From an uncultured Prevotella sp. (lineage in GTDB: Bacteria > Bacteroidota > Bacteroidia > Bacteroidales > Bacteroidaceae), in NCBI GenBank assembly GCA_945875635.1, contig CAMCLD010000005.1, positions 47,881 to 111,880 on the forward strand: a stretch of DNA of 64,000 nucleotides, given 5' to 3'. The notes below the pieces were generated by a model. That model was not told the origin of the DNA. It searched no databases and saw only the letters and a program-made list of their open reading frames with translations. Position 1 is the stretch's first letter. Each line of letters begins with the position of its first letter. Below, one piece after another: positions 26,683 to 35,766 of this stretch. Made by a program: the position numbers and the translations under genes.

Positions 26683-26729
26683 AAAAAAGCGTTACCGGAT
26701 GCATAGGGAAACATTCCCTCAGCATCCGG
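26683..26729 (-). terminator. Terminator after the 842-aa secreted protein gene
   Basis: CCGGATGC and GCATCCGG pair over a loop that itself holds GGGAA/TTCCC. On the minus strand T6 follows after six bases. It lies 37 nt after the stop at 26766. Confidence 0.85.
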
Positions 26730-26765
26730 CCATGCCGTTTTATAGTGTCAGTATGAACCTATCAC

Positions 26766-29294
26766 TTACTTCACAACAACCTTGAAGGCATTCTTCTTGC
26801 CATTCTGCTCAACACAAACGATGTATGCGCCTGGCTTCATGGCTGTCAAGTCGATGCTTCCAGATGCTGCGGTGTGAGCCTCCATCTTTCCGGCAACAGA
26901 GAATACAGAGAAGTTAGCCTTGCCGTCAACAGTAACAACCTTACCATCGAAGCTAATGCTTGAGCCATTGTCTGTTACCTTTGCTATACCGTCCTTGAGG
27001 ACATCCACTGCAAGTGTATCGGATATTGCCTTGCCATATTTGTATCTTGTAAGGACGAAGACATTCATATTTTTAAAGTAGAAGCTACCATCAAGAGATG
27101 TGGTACCAATTTCTGTGGTACTGCTCTCTGGCAACTGCATATCCTCAAAGTAGAGGTCATTGCTTATAAAGCCATACTCCTCCATGTTTTCAGGATTTGT
27201 CCAAGATATTGTAAGCACATCCTCGTCATATTCATTCTTCTTAGCCCCTGATACATACAGGTCTGTAACCTTTGGAAGGTCGAGGGCAAGTACGCTCTCT
27301 ACAGGATAGCTTATGCAATAGCCTGTGTATTCATCCACCGTGGCTGTTTCATCCTCACCTTCGAATGGCTCCATAGACGGCCCGGACATTGGCTGTACGA
27401 AGTACTCATACTCTCCATTGCATAACTCCTCATCGTAGCAGGCAAGTGCAGTGCCATCGAATTCGTCTCCCATCGCTTCAAGGATATCATAGATATCTTT
27501 GGAAATAATGAGCTGTCCATTACGGTAGATATCAATCCTACATGAGCCTAAGTATGCCATTTCAGGTATTGAGAAAATCAGTTTGTTTGTATTCTTCTGA
27601 CCTTCTACTGGTTCAACGTCAAATTCTATAGCTGACTCCATGTCCTTGCCTTCAAAATCACGGTATTCAGAAACACAAGGTCTGCCACTCATAGCCCAAT
27701 TGCTGTCACCATTTGCGGTATATGTGGTCTCCTTTATAAGGTCGGGGTTGCCGTCAACCATCTCATAGACGGTCTTTAATTGGGAATAGGTTTCTCCTGT
27801 TTCAGAACTGAAGCAGTTCTTTGTATATAGAGTTAGTACACCATCAGTATATTCCCAGTTCTCTTCCTGAATTGGGGTGTCGGTATGCTCGTAATCTGGG
27901 TAACGTTTTTCGCTAATCAGATTGCCTGCATCGTCATAATTACGTGCTGCTACATAGAAATACCCAGTCCAATCTGGATGCTTCGGTGAGGAAGACTCAA
28001 CTATAAAAGGCTTATTCTCATCAATGAATTCTTTGTATTCGAGAACCTGGATTACATCACCCGTTGGACTTTTAACCGTTTCCGTCACAATGTTGTTTCC
28101 ATCGTACACATATTCATAAGTATATGCATCTGTGACTTTCTTAACAAGTTTATTGTTGTCGTCATACTCGTATGTCTCGCTGGAACGCTCTTGCAACGCC
28201 ATGTCTCCGAAGTCATACACACCATTCTGATAGCGTACGGTATTCAGGAGGTTGCCGTTCTCGTCATAGTTGTATTTATTGTATGCAGACAGCTCATACT
28301 CGTTGGTATCGTAGGTTCTGCCATACTCCACGACACGTGAGAGCTTAAGGTTGGTATCATAGAAATACAATGTCTTTGTCATGTCAACGTCTTCTGGAGC
28401 TGTACCCATGATGTCACCATACCATTTCTTTGACACGAGCAGACGTGAGTTAGTAGCAACAGCAGCTGGTTCGCCATCAACATTGGCAAGTGTCTCTGAC
28501 ATTCCGTACAGACCCTTAGAAAGTGTGCCTGCAAGTGTAAATGTCATGTCAACTGGAGAGAATACATACATATTTGTGCTGTTGGCATAATAAATCTTTC
28601 CGTCTTTTGCCAATGAGCAGTTATAGGCAGTACCTGTAAGGAATGTTGTTTCGAATTTTGCTACTTCTGTAGCCTCGTATGTACCATTAGCAACGTCAAT
28701 GGAACATATCAACGGATAGTATTTCCAGCTAGAATTAGTCTTAGACTGGATAAGATACAGTCCTCCATTGCCATCAGAGCAAAGAGTTTCCTGAGACACA
28801 TAACTATCAAAGGCAGCCAAGTCTGTCAAATCACCTGTTGCAGTATCAATAGCGCACAGTTTGTCAAAAGACTTGCCTGTTGCGTCATCATAATCAGACA
28901 CAACGCCATACAATGTCTGGGAAACAGCATCATACGCCATAGTCTTTGGATAGAGGGCTGTTCTGCTCAGTTTCTTAACTACTGTTGCATTGCCGGTCTC
29001 AAAATTCAAAGTACCAAAACATGTGTTGTAATTCTCATCATAGAAATAAGCATAGCATGCGTTGCCTACTGTGGCAATGGCGATTGGATCATCTACCATG
29101 CCCGTGATGTCTGTCACATCTGTGAAAGTAACTGCTTCGCCGGCTTCGTTCAACGCATCAAAGTTGAAACTAACTACCTTTGGATCAAGAGCACCATTTG
29201 TTATTCCATAGACTGTGGACTGTGCGCAAGCCATTGCTGATGACACAATAGCCACAATCAATGAAATAGAAAACTTTAGTAAATTTTTAATCAT
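26766..29294 (-). CDS. Secreted protein with YD/RHS-like strand repeats and T9SS tail (842 aa)
   Basis: A signal peptide (about 1-24) precedes a propeller-like first half (ALYPKTMAYDAVSQTLYGVV; SDGNGGLYLIQSKTN). The middle (about 300-480) contains Tyr/Asp-rich hairpin repeats such as YEYDDNNKLVKKVTDAY and YNYDENGNLLNTVRY. These resemble RHS/YD repeats, though with no toxin cap. A Cys-poor beta-domain follows. The last 75 residues (FSVFSVAGKMEAHTAASGSI ... PGAYIVCVEQNGKKNAFKVV) are a T9SS sorting domain. It is divergent from the Omp28-like gene. The role is unknown; surface display is likely. Confidence 0.78.
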   Translation of the reverse strand: MIKNLLKFSISLIVAIVSSAMACAQSTVYGITNGALDPKVVSFNFDALNEAGEAVTFTDVTDITGMVDDPIAIATVGNACYAYFYDENYNTCFGTLNFETGNATVVKKLSRTALYPKTMAYDAVSQTLYGVVSDYDDATGKSFDKLCAIDTATGDLTDLAAFDSYVSQETLCSDGNGGLYLIQSKTNSSWKYYPLICSIDVANGTYEATEVAKFETTFLTGTAYNCSLAKDGKIYYANSTNMYVFSPVDMTFTLAGTLSKGLYGMSETLANVDGEPAAVATNSRLLVSKKWYGDIMGTAPEDVDMTKTLYFYDTNLKLSRVVEYGRTYDTNEYELSAYNKYNYDENGNLLNTVRYQNGVYDFGDMALQERSSETYEYDDNNKLVKKVTDAYTYEYVYDGNNIVTETVKSPTGDVIQVLEYKEFIDENKPFIVESSSPKHPDWTGYFYVAARNYDDAGNLISEKRYPDYEHTDTPIQEENWEYTDGVLTLYTKNCFSSETGETYSQLKTVYEMVDGNPDLIKETTYTANGDSNWAMSGRPCVSEYRDFEGKDMESAIEFDVEPVEGQKNTNKLIFSIPEMAYLGSCRIDIYRNGQLIISKDIYDILEAMGDEFDGTALACYDEELCNGEYEYFVQPMSGPSMEPFEGEDETATVDEYTGYCISYPVESVLALDLPKVTDLYVSGAKKNEYDEDVLTISWTNPENMEEYGFISNDLYFEDMQLPESSTTEIGTTSLDGSFYFKNMNVFVLTRYKYGKAISDTLAVDVLKDGIAKVTDNGSSISFDGKVVTVDGKANFSVFSVAGKMEAHTAASGSIDLTAMKPGAYIVCVEQNGKKNAFKVVVK

Positions 29295-29353
29295 AACCGT
29301 AATCTTTTATAAAATAAAGCTAAAATATATAACAATATGTTCATTTCTCGTTG

Positions 29354-29361
29354 CAAAATTA
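29354..29361 (-). promoter_or_regulatory. -7 box of the 842-aa protein promoter
   Basis: TAATTTTG on the minus strand. The 21 bases around it (TTTTTTGTAATTTTGCAACG) also occur on the plus strand at 29429-29448, so the two divergent promoters are nearly identical in core sequence. Confidence 0.6.
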
Positions 29362-29435
29362 CAAAAAAGCTAACATGCGAACAAATAATTTTTGAAAAAA
29401 TATACATCAAAAGTGAAATTTAATTGATTTTTTTG

Positions 29436-29443
29436 TAATTTTG
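29436..29443 (+). promoter_or_regulatory. -7 box of the Omp28-like gene promoter
   Basis: TAATTTTG, 55 nt upstream of the start at 29498; shares its surrounding sequence with the divergent promoter. Confidence 0.6.
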
Positions 29444-29497
29444 CAACGATATTATTTCAATATAATAATTAAAACTATAAAATAACAAATAATTGGT

Positions 29498-31390
29498 ATG
29501 AAAAGATTTATACTTCTATTCTTTGCAATGTGTTCCATTGCCACAGGCATTCATGCCTCAAAGTTCGGATATACAGACGGAACATACTCAAGAACCAACA
29601 TCTTCAGGATGGGAAGCACCACCAAACAGGGAATGGCTATCAGATTAAGCCACGAGAAACTGGAAAGGATGAAAGGGGTGACAATAAATGGTATTGAAGC
29701 CGTGTTCGGCACAAGAAACACAACAAACAAACAAGCTACATTGTTTATCTCAACCAATCCTGACGGGACTCCACTCGTGGAGAAGACAATAGACATCTCA
29801 AAGGCTGCATCATGGTTGTCATTTGACATTGACCCATACACCATAACAGGTGAAGAGGAAGAACTCTACATCGGATACTATGCTGAAGTGGGCACGACTT
29901 ACTTGCTGCTGAGCTGTGACTACAGCAAGGATATCAAGGGATGTTGCTATGCTTATAAAGATGGACAATGGACGGATATATACGGATATGGATTTGGAGC
30001 GGTAAACATCAAGGCTGTCACTTCTGACTATACCGCTACTGACATGCTGGCGAAACCGCTTAAACTGGACGGATATTTCAAGGCAGGGACTCCATATATA
30101 TATGAAGGACAGATAATAAACATTGGAACAGAGAACATCAACAGTTTTGACATCACTCTGACCATGGACAATGGGGAAGGTATGACTAACTCAATAACTG
30201 GTCTGGACATTCCACAAGGCGGAACCTATGAATACACGCTACCTGAGACAACAGCCTTGAAAAGCGGAAAGATGGTGGTGAAAGCGGAGATTACAAACGT
30301 AAACGGCGGTGAGGACTTCGACTCAAGTGACAACAGCACAGAGAGCGAACTGTTCTTCTACCCAGAGGAAATGGAGAGGAGTATCATGCTTGAAGGATTT
30401 ACAGGACAGGACTGTTCCAACTGTCCGGCAGGACATCTGCATATCAACAATGTAGTGGAGGCTTCTTCGGAGAATATCGTGGAGGTAATGCACCATTCTG
30501 GATATTATCCCGACATATTCACCATGGACGAAGATTTGGACTACACTTTCTTCTTTGGGTCTGGAAGCGTATATACTCCAGCTGTCATGGTGAACAGGAC
30601 TGCATTCCCTGCCTTGAGCGACGTGCCTACATTCAACACCGAGGAGGACAACATATCATGGGCTATCAACGAGGCGGCAAATACGCAACCATACGTTTCG
30701 TTGAAACTTGAAACATCTTACGACCAAGAATCAAGAGAGGTGAACGTAAGCGTGGAAGCATACGCCCATAATGACCTTCCTTCTGAAAAGAATATCATCA
30801 ACGTCTTCATGACACAAGACAATATCCTTGCAAACCAGACTAACGGGGGCTCGTCATACAACCACAGTGCCGTGCTCAGAGGTGTGCTTACAGGCAACAG
30901 CTGGGGACTGCTGTTGCCAAACGGCAAGGCTGGAGAGAGACACACATGGTCGAAGACCTTCACGCTTCCAGAAGAGATAACGTCAAGTGGATGGACAGAA
31001 AGCATGCTTGAGTCTGCCGGAATGACAAAGGATGACGTCACGATACCTGTAGTAGTAGATGACATGAATATCATAGCTTATGTGGCTGCATATGAAAACA
31101 GTAACACAAATGGAAACTATATATATAATTGTGTGAAGGCAAAACTTGGAGAAAGCTATGAACAGGATGGGTTCGCAACAAGCATAAAAGGCATTGAGAG
31201 AGAAGATTCCGCTCCTGAGGTCAAGATTAAAGACGGACAGATTGCTGTAGTCGGAGACTACAAGGACTATTCCGTATATGGCATCTCTGGCAGGGCAATG
31301 GCTAAGAACGGCAGGTTGATGCCTGGCTTGTATATCGTGAAGATTGACTGCAACGGAAAGAACATAACCAAGAAAGTATTGGTAAGATAA
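29498..31390 (+). CDS. Omp28-related secreted protein with T9SS tail (630 aa)
   Basis: Signal peptide about 1-20. Residues 21-200 form a beta-rich lectin-like domain. A segment at about 215-280 resembles CARDB or FN3 repeats. Residues about 290-540 start with MLEGFTGQDCSNCPAGH, the CxxC-containing hallmark of the Omp28 family (thioredoxin-like outer-membrane lipoproteins of Porphyromonas and relatives). The end (YSVYGISGRAMAKNGRLMPG ... KKVLVR) is a T9SS sorting domain. The CxxC may be redox active or structural. The S8 protease gene follows 60 nt downstream on the same strand, probably co-transcribed. Confidence 0.82.
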   Translation: MKRFILLFFAMCSIATGIHASKFGYTDGTYSRTNIFRMGSTTKQGMAIRLSHEKLERMKGVTINGIEAVFGTRNTTNKQATLFISTNPDGTPLVEKTIDISKAASWLSFDIDPYTITGEEEELYIGYYAEVGTTYLLLSCDYSKDIKGCCYAYKDGQWTDIYGYGFGAVNIKAVTSDYTATDMLAKPLKLDGYFKAGTPYIYEGQIINIGTENINSFDITLTMDNGEGMTNSITGLDIPQGGTYEYTLPETTALKSGKMVVKAEITNVNGGEDFDSSDNSTESELFFYPEEMERSIMLEGFTGQDCSNCPAGHLHINNVVEASSENIVEVMHHSGYYPDIFTMDEDLDYTFFFGSGSVYTPAVMVNRTAFPALSDVPTFNTEEDNISWAINEAANTQPYVSLKLETSYDQESREVNVSVEAYAHNDLPSEKNIINVFMTQDNILANQTNGGSSYNHSAVLRGVLTGNSWGLLLPNGKAGERHTWSKTFTLPEEITSSGWTESMLESAGMTKDDVTIPVVVDDMNIIAYVAAYENSNTNGNYIYNCVKAKLGESYEQDGFATSIKGIEREDSAPEVKIKDGQIAVVGDYKDYSVYGISGRAMAKNGRLMPGLYIVKIDCNGKNITKKVLVR

Positions 31391-31450
31391 TGAACCCCAT
31401 CCCTACTCCTCCACAAGAGAGAGAGGGTGGTAATTACATACAAGACAACA

Positions 31451-33613
31451 ATGAGAACATTCAGAACAATTAGCATAGCGTGCATTATAGCCCTTACGAC
31501 AGCAACCGCATCATGGGCTCAGAACATGAACAAACTGTCACCAAGGAGCAGAATAGCTCTGAGCAACGCCCATGACAGAGGCAACGGCGACACCATATCG
31601 GCATTCATCAACATAGATGCTTCGTTCGACAAAAGCGAGGTGGAAGCTCTTGGTGGAAGGGTGACAAACATTATTGGCAATGTGGCTGCAATAAGAATAG
31701 ATGCAGCAGGAATAGACAAAGTTGCAGGAATTAAAGGCGTGAAATATGTGCAGACGGCTTCAAGAGTGAACCAGTTTCTTGACATAGCAAAACAAGAAAC
31801 CGGAGCCGACTTCGTTCAGGAGGGACACGATGGGGTTGACTCTTATACAGGAAAAGGCGTGGTCGTAGGTATAGTGGACGCCGGATTCGACTATACACAT
31901 GCGGCATTCAAGGACAAAGACGGAAAATGCAGGATAAAAAGGGTGTGGGAACAGGCTTCAACACCATACGGCAACTATACCTCACCCGAAAAATACGGAT
32001 ATGGAATAGAACTTGACACTGATGAACTGATAGCTTCTGCACTGGGTGACATTACCAACAACTCACACGGAACTCATGTGACTGGCATAGCAGCCGGGTA
32101 TGACTCCTTTAGAGAGGGAACCCTGAACGGCACGGCACCAGAAGCAGACATCGTGCTTGTAAGCATGGGAGAATCGTCAAGGGACAATGTGAACCTTACA
32201 AATGCCATCTCATATATATATGAATATGCCGATGAGATGGGATTGCCTTGTGTAGTGAACCTTAGCCTCGGTTCACACGCAGGACCACACGATGGGTCTT
32301 CAACTTTCGACCAGCTTGCCGATGCAATGCAGGGAAAGGGTAGGCTCATCGTAGGCTCAGCCGGTAACCACAGAAGTGACAAGTTCCATATTGAAAAAGT
32401 GTTCAGCGGAGCTGATGACAAGGAACTGAGAACTTTCATATTCTTTAAGGCAGGACCGTCAACAACTTTCAATGGGCAGGAAGTGGACATATGGGGAGAG
32501 GAAGGAACCGATTTCGAGGTTATGCTCTCTGTATATAACTCAGCACAGGGAACGGAATCGGACAGCATAGTGGTTTTCCCCACAAGCACAGCATCACAGA
32601 ACATCACCTTAGGCTCTAACTGCATAGGTACCATAAACATTGCAAGCGAAACGAGTCCATTGAACAACAAGAAGCATGTACTCATAACATCCAACCTCAC
32701 CGGAATGAAAAAGAACACGGACATAGCAATTACCATAATTCCCAAGAGTGAGGGGAAGGTTAATGTCTGGGCTGACAATGTATATGCAGGGCTGACTTCA
32801 AACGGCATAGAGGGATTCACGGCTCCGACAAACGAGTCAACAATAGCAGAGATAGGGGGAACAGCAAAAAGGATTCTGTCTGTAGGGGCTTATACCACAA
32901 GAAACGAATTCACCATAGAGAATGGTGGGACATCTGAACTGATGGAACAAGTGGGCGACATAAGTTCCTTCTCAAGCTACGGGCCTACAGCCGATGGCAG
33001 GACGAAACCAGAGATAACAGCCCCAGGATGCTACATCATATCGGCAATAAACAACAATGATGCTACTGGAACAATACCTGTTGCATATACGTTCAACGGT
33101 GAGGACAGGACATACAAATATGGATTCATGCAAGGAACATCCATGTCGGCTCCTTTCGTCACAGGCATCGTGGCAACATGGCTTCAGGCAAACGCAGAAC
33201 TAACACCGGAAGACGTTCTCGGTATAGCAACATCTACCGCAAGACAGGATGAACATACGGGTGAAATAGATGCCAATGGCGACAACAGTTGGGGATATGG
33301 AAAGATAGATGCTTTCAAAGGTCTTGTAAAATGTCTTGAAATGAAAGATGCAGGTTGCATATCTATAAACAACGGACTCGACGGCTCTATCTCCCTGACA
33401 GGAAACAGTATCAACATACGTTTCGCAAAAGCAGCATCAGACAATGAAGTCCAGATTATCAATGCAAAAGGCATGATTATGACTACATTCAACCTTGGAA
33501 ACGCTAAAGCAGGGGAATGCAGGCAACTGAACATAGACACTCTGCCACAGGGAATGTACATAATCAGGTTCATAAACGGAAAAGACGAAAAGGTTCTGAA
33601 AATAGTCAGATAA
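31451..33613 (+). CDS. Subtilisin-like S8 serine protease with T9SS tail
   Basis: 720 residues from MRTFRTISIACIIALTTATA; the frame opens 24 nt earlier but that adds a non-signal-like start. Catalytic triad: Asp143 in GIVDAGFDYTHAAF, His206 in NNSHGTHVTGIAAG and Ser564 in GTSMSAPFVTGIVA. A prodomain-like stretch (about 50-105) precedes the catalytic domain, and a long insertion (about 310-500) separates His and Ser, as in many Bacteroidota surface S8 peptidases. The C-terminus (NEVQIINAKGMIMTTFN ... MYIIRFINGKDEKVLKIV) is a T9SS sorting domain. It would digest proteins outside the cell. All triad residues are present, so it should be active. Confidence 0.93.
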   Translation: MRTFRTISIACIIALTTATASWAQNMNKLSPRSRIALSNAHDRGNGDTISAFINIDASFDKSEVEALGGRVTNIIGNVAAIRIDAAGIDKVAGIKGVKYVQTASRVNQFLDIAKQETGADFVQEGHDGVDSYTGKGVVVGIVDAGFDYTHAAFKDKDGKCRIKRVWEQASTPYGNYTSPEKYGYGIELDTDELIASALGDITNNSHGTHVTGIAAGYDSFREGTLNGTAPEADIVLVSMGESSRDNVNLTNAISYIYEYADEMGLPCVVNLSLGSHAGPHDGSSTFDQLADAMQGKGRLIVGSAGNHRSDKFHIEKVFSGADDKELRTFIFFKAGPSTTFNGQEVDIWGEEGTDFEVMLSVYNSAQGTESDSIVVFPTSTASQNITLGSNCIGTINIASETSPLNNKKHVLITSNLTGMKKNTDIAITIIPKSEGKVNVWADNVYAGLTSNGIEGFTAPTNESTIAEIGGTAKRILSVGAYTTRNEFTIENGGTSELMEQVGDISSFSSYGPTADGRTKPEITAPGCYIISAINNNDATGTIPVAYTFNGEDRTYKYGFMQGTSMSAPFVTGIVATWLQANAELTPEDVLGIATSTARQDEHTGEIDANGDNSWGYGKIDAFKGLVKCLEMKDAGCISINNGLDGSISLTGNSINIRFAKAASDNEVQIINAKGMIMTTFNLGNAKAGECRQLNIDTLPQGMYIIRFINGKDEKVLKIVR

Positions 33614-33709
33614 ACAAACATTATCAACGTAAAAGCGAACCAAAAAGGTTTACGAACGTTAAAAAGGACATACTTTTAAATGATTGGTAAAAAAAATCCA
33701 AGAAAGTTT

Positions 33710-33739
33710 TTGCCATATCACCAAAAAGCAGTACCTTTG
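33710..33739 (+). promoter_or_regulatory. Promoter of tRNA-Arg
   Basis: TTG (33710-33712), 19 nt, TACCTTTG (33732-33739): a full Bacteroidota consensus promoter, ending 31 nt before the tRNA. GTACCTTTGC here also matches the core recognised by CTnDOT-type integrases. Confidence 0.8.
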
Positions 33740-33770
33740 CAAGCGCAATTCAGAAGCGGACTTGCATAAA

Positions 33771-33844
33771 GGTTCCGTAGCTCAACTGAATAGAGCATCT
33801 GACTACGGATCAGAAGGTTGTGGGTTTGAATCCCGCCGGAATCA
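33771..33844 (+). tRNA. tRNA-Arg (anticodon ACG)
   Basis: Cloverleaf by eye: acceptor GGTTCCG/CGGAATC (one G-T), D arm GCTC..GAGC, anticodon stem TCTGA/TCAGA with loop CTACGGA (ACG at 33805-33807), T arm GTGGG-TTTGAAT-CCCGC, discriminator A. The CCA end is not encoded. It reads CGN arginine codons after A-to-I editing. It sits next to a mobile-element region, but no copy of its 3' end was found on the far side. Confidence 0.93.
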
Positions 33845-33846
33845 CA

Positions 33847-33884
33847 AAAGAGAGAATATCTTGAAGATATTCTCTCTTTGTTTT
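33847..33884 (+). terminator. Terminator of tRNA-Arg
   Basis: A 15-bp perfect stem AAAGAGAGAATATCT / AGATATTCTCTCTTT followed by G and TTTT. Confidence 0.9.
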
Positions 33885-34059
33885 ATATCTCATAAACGCT
33901 ACACCCCCTATTGAACGTTGACTCAATTATAAAGAATCAGTTGTCTGCTTGACATAATAAAAGCTGACAAAGGACAACCATCGTTGCCCCTTACTGTGAA
34001 ATCCGGGGCTGCAGGTGTGCTCAAGCCAATGTCTATACTGTGTTTATATTAATACTATT

Positions 34060-34134
34060 TTATAAAAGTTACCTTAACCTTCAGAAGCTTTTATGAAAGC
34101 TACCTTACACTACGAAACTCTTACAAAAGTTACC
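34060..34134. repeat. Three direct repeats of about 30 bp
   Basis: TTATAAAAGTTACC, TTATGAAAGCTACC and TTACAAAAGTTACC begin at 34060, 34091 and 34121. Units are separated by CTTA/CTTC-rich spacers. Non-coding. Confidence 0.6.
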
Positions 34135-34345
34135 AGTCCCTATGCTCGGCAACCATTTATTCGCATGGCGAAGATACACTATAAGTTTACAAGCCATCAC
34201 AATAACCACCGAGGGCAAAATACAAAAAATAAAATTATATTGCAAATGACTTTGCAGGTAATTGTATAAAAAGCTTTGCACATGTTGTTGTCTTACCAAT
34301 TGTAAATAATAATAAACCATTTTGAATATAGTTTCATTGCCAGTA

Positions 34346-34404
34346 AGGTTATTAACCTTTCGGCTGAAAGGTTAATAATCTATCACCTGATAGATTAATA
34401 ACCT
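34346..34404. repeat. Nested palindrome with two hairpins
   Basis: Outer arms AGGTTATTAA and TTAATAACCT (10 bp, perfect inverses) enclose two hairpins, CCTTTCggctGAAAGG and TCTATCacctGATAGA, joined by TTAATAA. A compact, REP- or MITE-like structure. Confidence 0.7.
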
Positions 34405-34633
34405 AATCGTCAATGCTATTATATTGGCTGACCGTTTTAATTGTTTTCTGACTTGAAATCAATAATATAAAAATGTATAAAATGACCGTTTGTCCAAATT
34501 AATTTTGTAATTTTGGATAAAATCGCAATTCATCTTTATAAAAGGCAGTCTGAGGGATTGAGGAAAATTGGGGTTACGGATAAGAGACCGTATTCAATTC
34601 TACATTCTGCTATGATTTGCGTATCAAAGAACT

Positions 34634-34686
34634 CCCGACGCTGAGCCACCAGCCTGTTTCAATGGCTCGTTGTCGGGGCAAAGGTA
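34634..34686 (-). ncRNA. Conserved-looking hairpin with promoter box
   Basis: CCCGAC (34634-34639) pairs with GTCGGG (34672-34677) and GAGCCA (34643-34648) with TGGCTC (34663-34668). The two stems are separated by a 3x3 internal loop with a 14-nt terminal loop. On the minus strand TACCTTTG (34686-34679) lies directly before it, so the hairpin could be the 5' end of a leftward transcript. No T-run follows on either strand. It could equally be an element end or a processing site of the Abi transcript. Confidence 0.4.
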
Positions 34687-34735
34687 ATACTTTTATTTGA
34701 AACCACCAAATCTTATACACACAATTTAACGGTGC

Positions 34736-35659
34736 TTACCGCCATATTGGCTCCTTGCGCCAGTCACCAGTAAAACCGTACTTGTAATAAGGTATATTGG
34801 TACTGTGGTCAATCAAGGCAAGCAACTTGTCCTTTATCTGATTGTCTGGATACACGGCATTGCAGAGATAGAGCATAGCAGAAATCACTCCGTATGGTTT
34901 CTTCTTTTGGTTGTCCGTCAATGGATTCAGCAACCACCTGTCACGATGTCCTTTGGGATTGGTCACTTGCTTGGCAAGGCTACGGTTCCAGAGACGTGAG
35001 TGGTGGGCTATGATGTTACGAAGCACAGAGATAGCCTCCAACCAACTGGATAACTCCTTTGCAGAATACAGTCCGAAGTCGTTGGCAATAGCGGCGCGTT
35101 CTGGCAACTGGCTCTTCAAATTCTTATACATCTTGGAGAGTGTACCAAAGGTGGCACTTTCGAGTATCATCCACGCATCAGGATTATCGCCCTCCATCGA
35201 CTCCCAATCCCAATTAGAATGCTCTGCTATGTATTCTTTGGCAAATGGCTCTGTACTACGGTCAAACTCATATTTGAGGTCGAGCACGAAGTCCTCGTAA
35301 TAGTCTTTACGCTCAAAGAGAGAAGCATCCAAATACCAAAGTCCGCTACCCTTTGCTTGTGAAAGATGGTTGATAATCTTAGCACGTAATGCCACTTCTA
35401 TAATCTCAATGGCATCAAAGAGTATCAGTCGAAGTCTACGGTCAAAGTCGTATCGGGCAATTACATCGTCGAATGACGCACCCTCCTTGAAGTCGTGCTC
35501 TGTTTCCTCATCCCTCATGTCCGTCCAATAGTATTTCAAACGGAAATAACTGATATGCGCCAAACACTGCTTGGCACTATCCTCATCACCAAACGCCATA
35601 CCTCTTGAACGGAGCAGGCGGATTTGTTCATCTATTGTGCGTGGCTTCTGATTGCTCAT
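34736..35659 (-). CDS. Abi_2 family (AbiF/AbiD-like) abortive-infection protein
   Basis: 307 residues. The N-terminus TIDEQIRLLRSRGMAFGDED and HISYFRLKYYWTDM, then FDFDRRLRLILFDAIEIIEVALRAKI, match the Abi_2 (AbiD/AbiF) family of phage-defence proteins. LRNIIAHHSRLWNRSLAK (about residues 220-237) fits the Rx4-6H motif of HEPN-type RNases (R-N-x-x-A-H-H), so RNA cleavage is a reasonable inferred activity. It is a single gene with its own promoter (35767), a structured leader with terminator (35669-35750) and lies in an accessory region with an integrase and relaxase. The family is known from lactococcal plasmids, where it blocks phage growth. No DNA methylase or other defence partner is adjacent. 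Confidence 0.87.
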   Translation of the reverse strand: MSNQKPRTIDEQIRLLRSRGMAFGDEDSAKQCLAHISYFRLKYYWTDMRDEETEHDFKEGASFDDVIARYDFDRRLRLILFDAIEIIEVALRAKIINHLSQAKGSGLWYLDASLFERKDYYEDFVLDLKYEFDRSTEPFAKEYIAEHSNWDWESMEGDNPDAWMILESATFGTLSKMYKNLKSQLPERAAIANDFGLYSAKELSSWLEAISVLRNIIAHHSRLWNRSLAKQVTNPKGHRDRWLLNPLTDNQKKKPYGVISAMLYLCNAVYPDNQIKDKLLALIDHSTNIPYYKYGFTGDWRKEPIWR

Positions 35660-35668
35660 TGCTGTTTA

Positions 35669-35761
35669 TAAAAAAGTGACCCGCCAGCAGATCTACGGGA
35701 TGCCGACGGGTTCTGTTATCGTTTGATTCGGACTGTCTTATCCGAGAATCTTCCTATTTTC
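35669..35761 (-). ncRNA. Terminated leader RNA upstream of the Abi_2 gene (candidate antitoxin RNA)
   Basis: From a promoter box at 35774-35767 the minus-strand transcript would hold hairpin 1 (complement of 35725-35750; TCGGA/TCCGA plus GAT/ATC around a 2-nt bulge). Hairpin 2 (complement of 35679-35711) has a 10-bp stem ACCCGTCGGC / GCTGGCGGGT with a 13-nt loop and is followed by CAC and T6. This ends about 10 nt before the Abi_2 ATG. A short RNA followed by an intrinsic terminator and then the toxin-like gene is the organisation of type III RNA antitoxin systems. Structured RNAs upstream of abiF genes have been reported from comparative genomics. That this RNA neutralises the protein is inference. 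Confidence 0.6.
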
Positions 35762-35766
35762 GTGGG

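Larger units (their letters stand above)
33885..34633. other. Gene-free stretch left of the Abi gene
   Basis: No convincing protein gene on either strand. It contains the three-unit repeat at 34060, the twin hairpin at 34346 and an isolated TAATTTTG promoter-like box on the plus strand at 34508-34515. Downstream of that box is about 120 nt of unexplained sequence leading into the hairpin at 34634. Confidence 0.5.

Noticed and set aside
33731..33740. GTACCTTTGC in the tRNA-Arg promoter as the definite element attachment site
   Set aside because: It equals the promoter consensus of this phylum, and no longer repeat was found at the other end, so the match is expected by chance.
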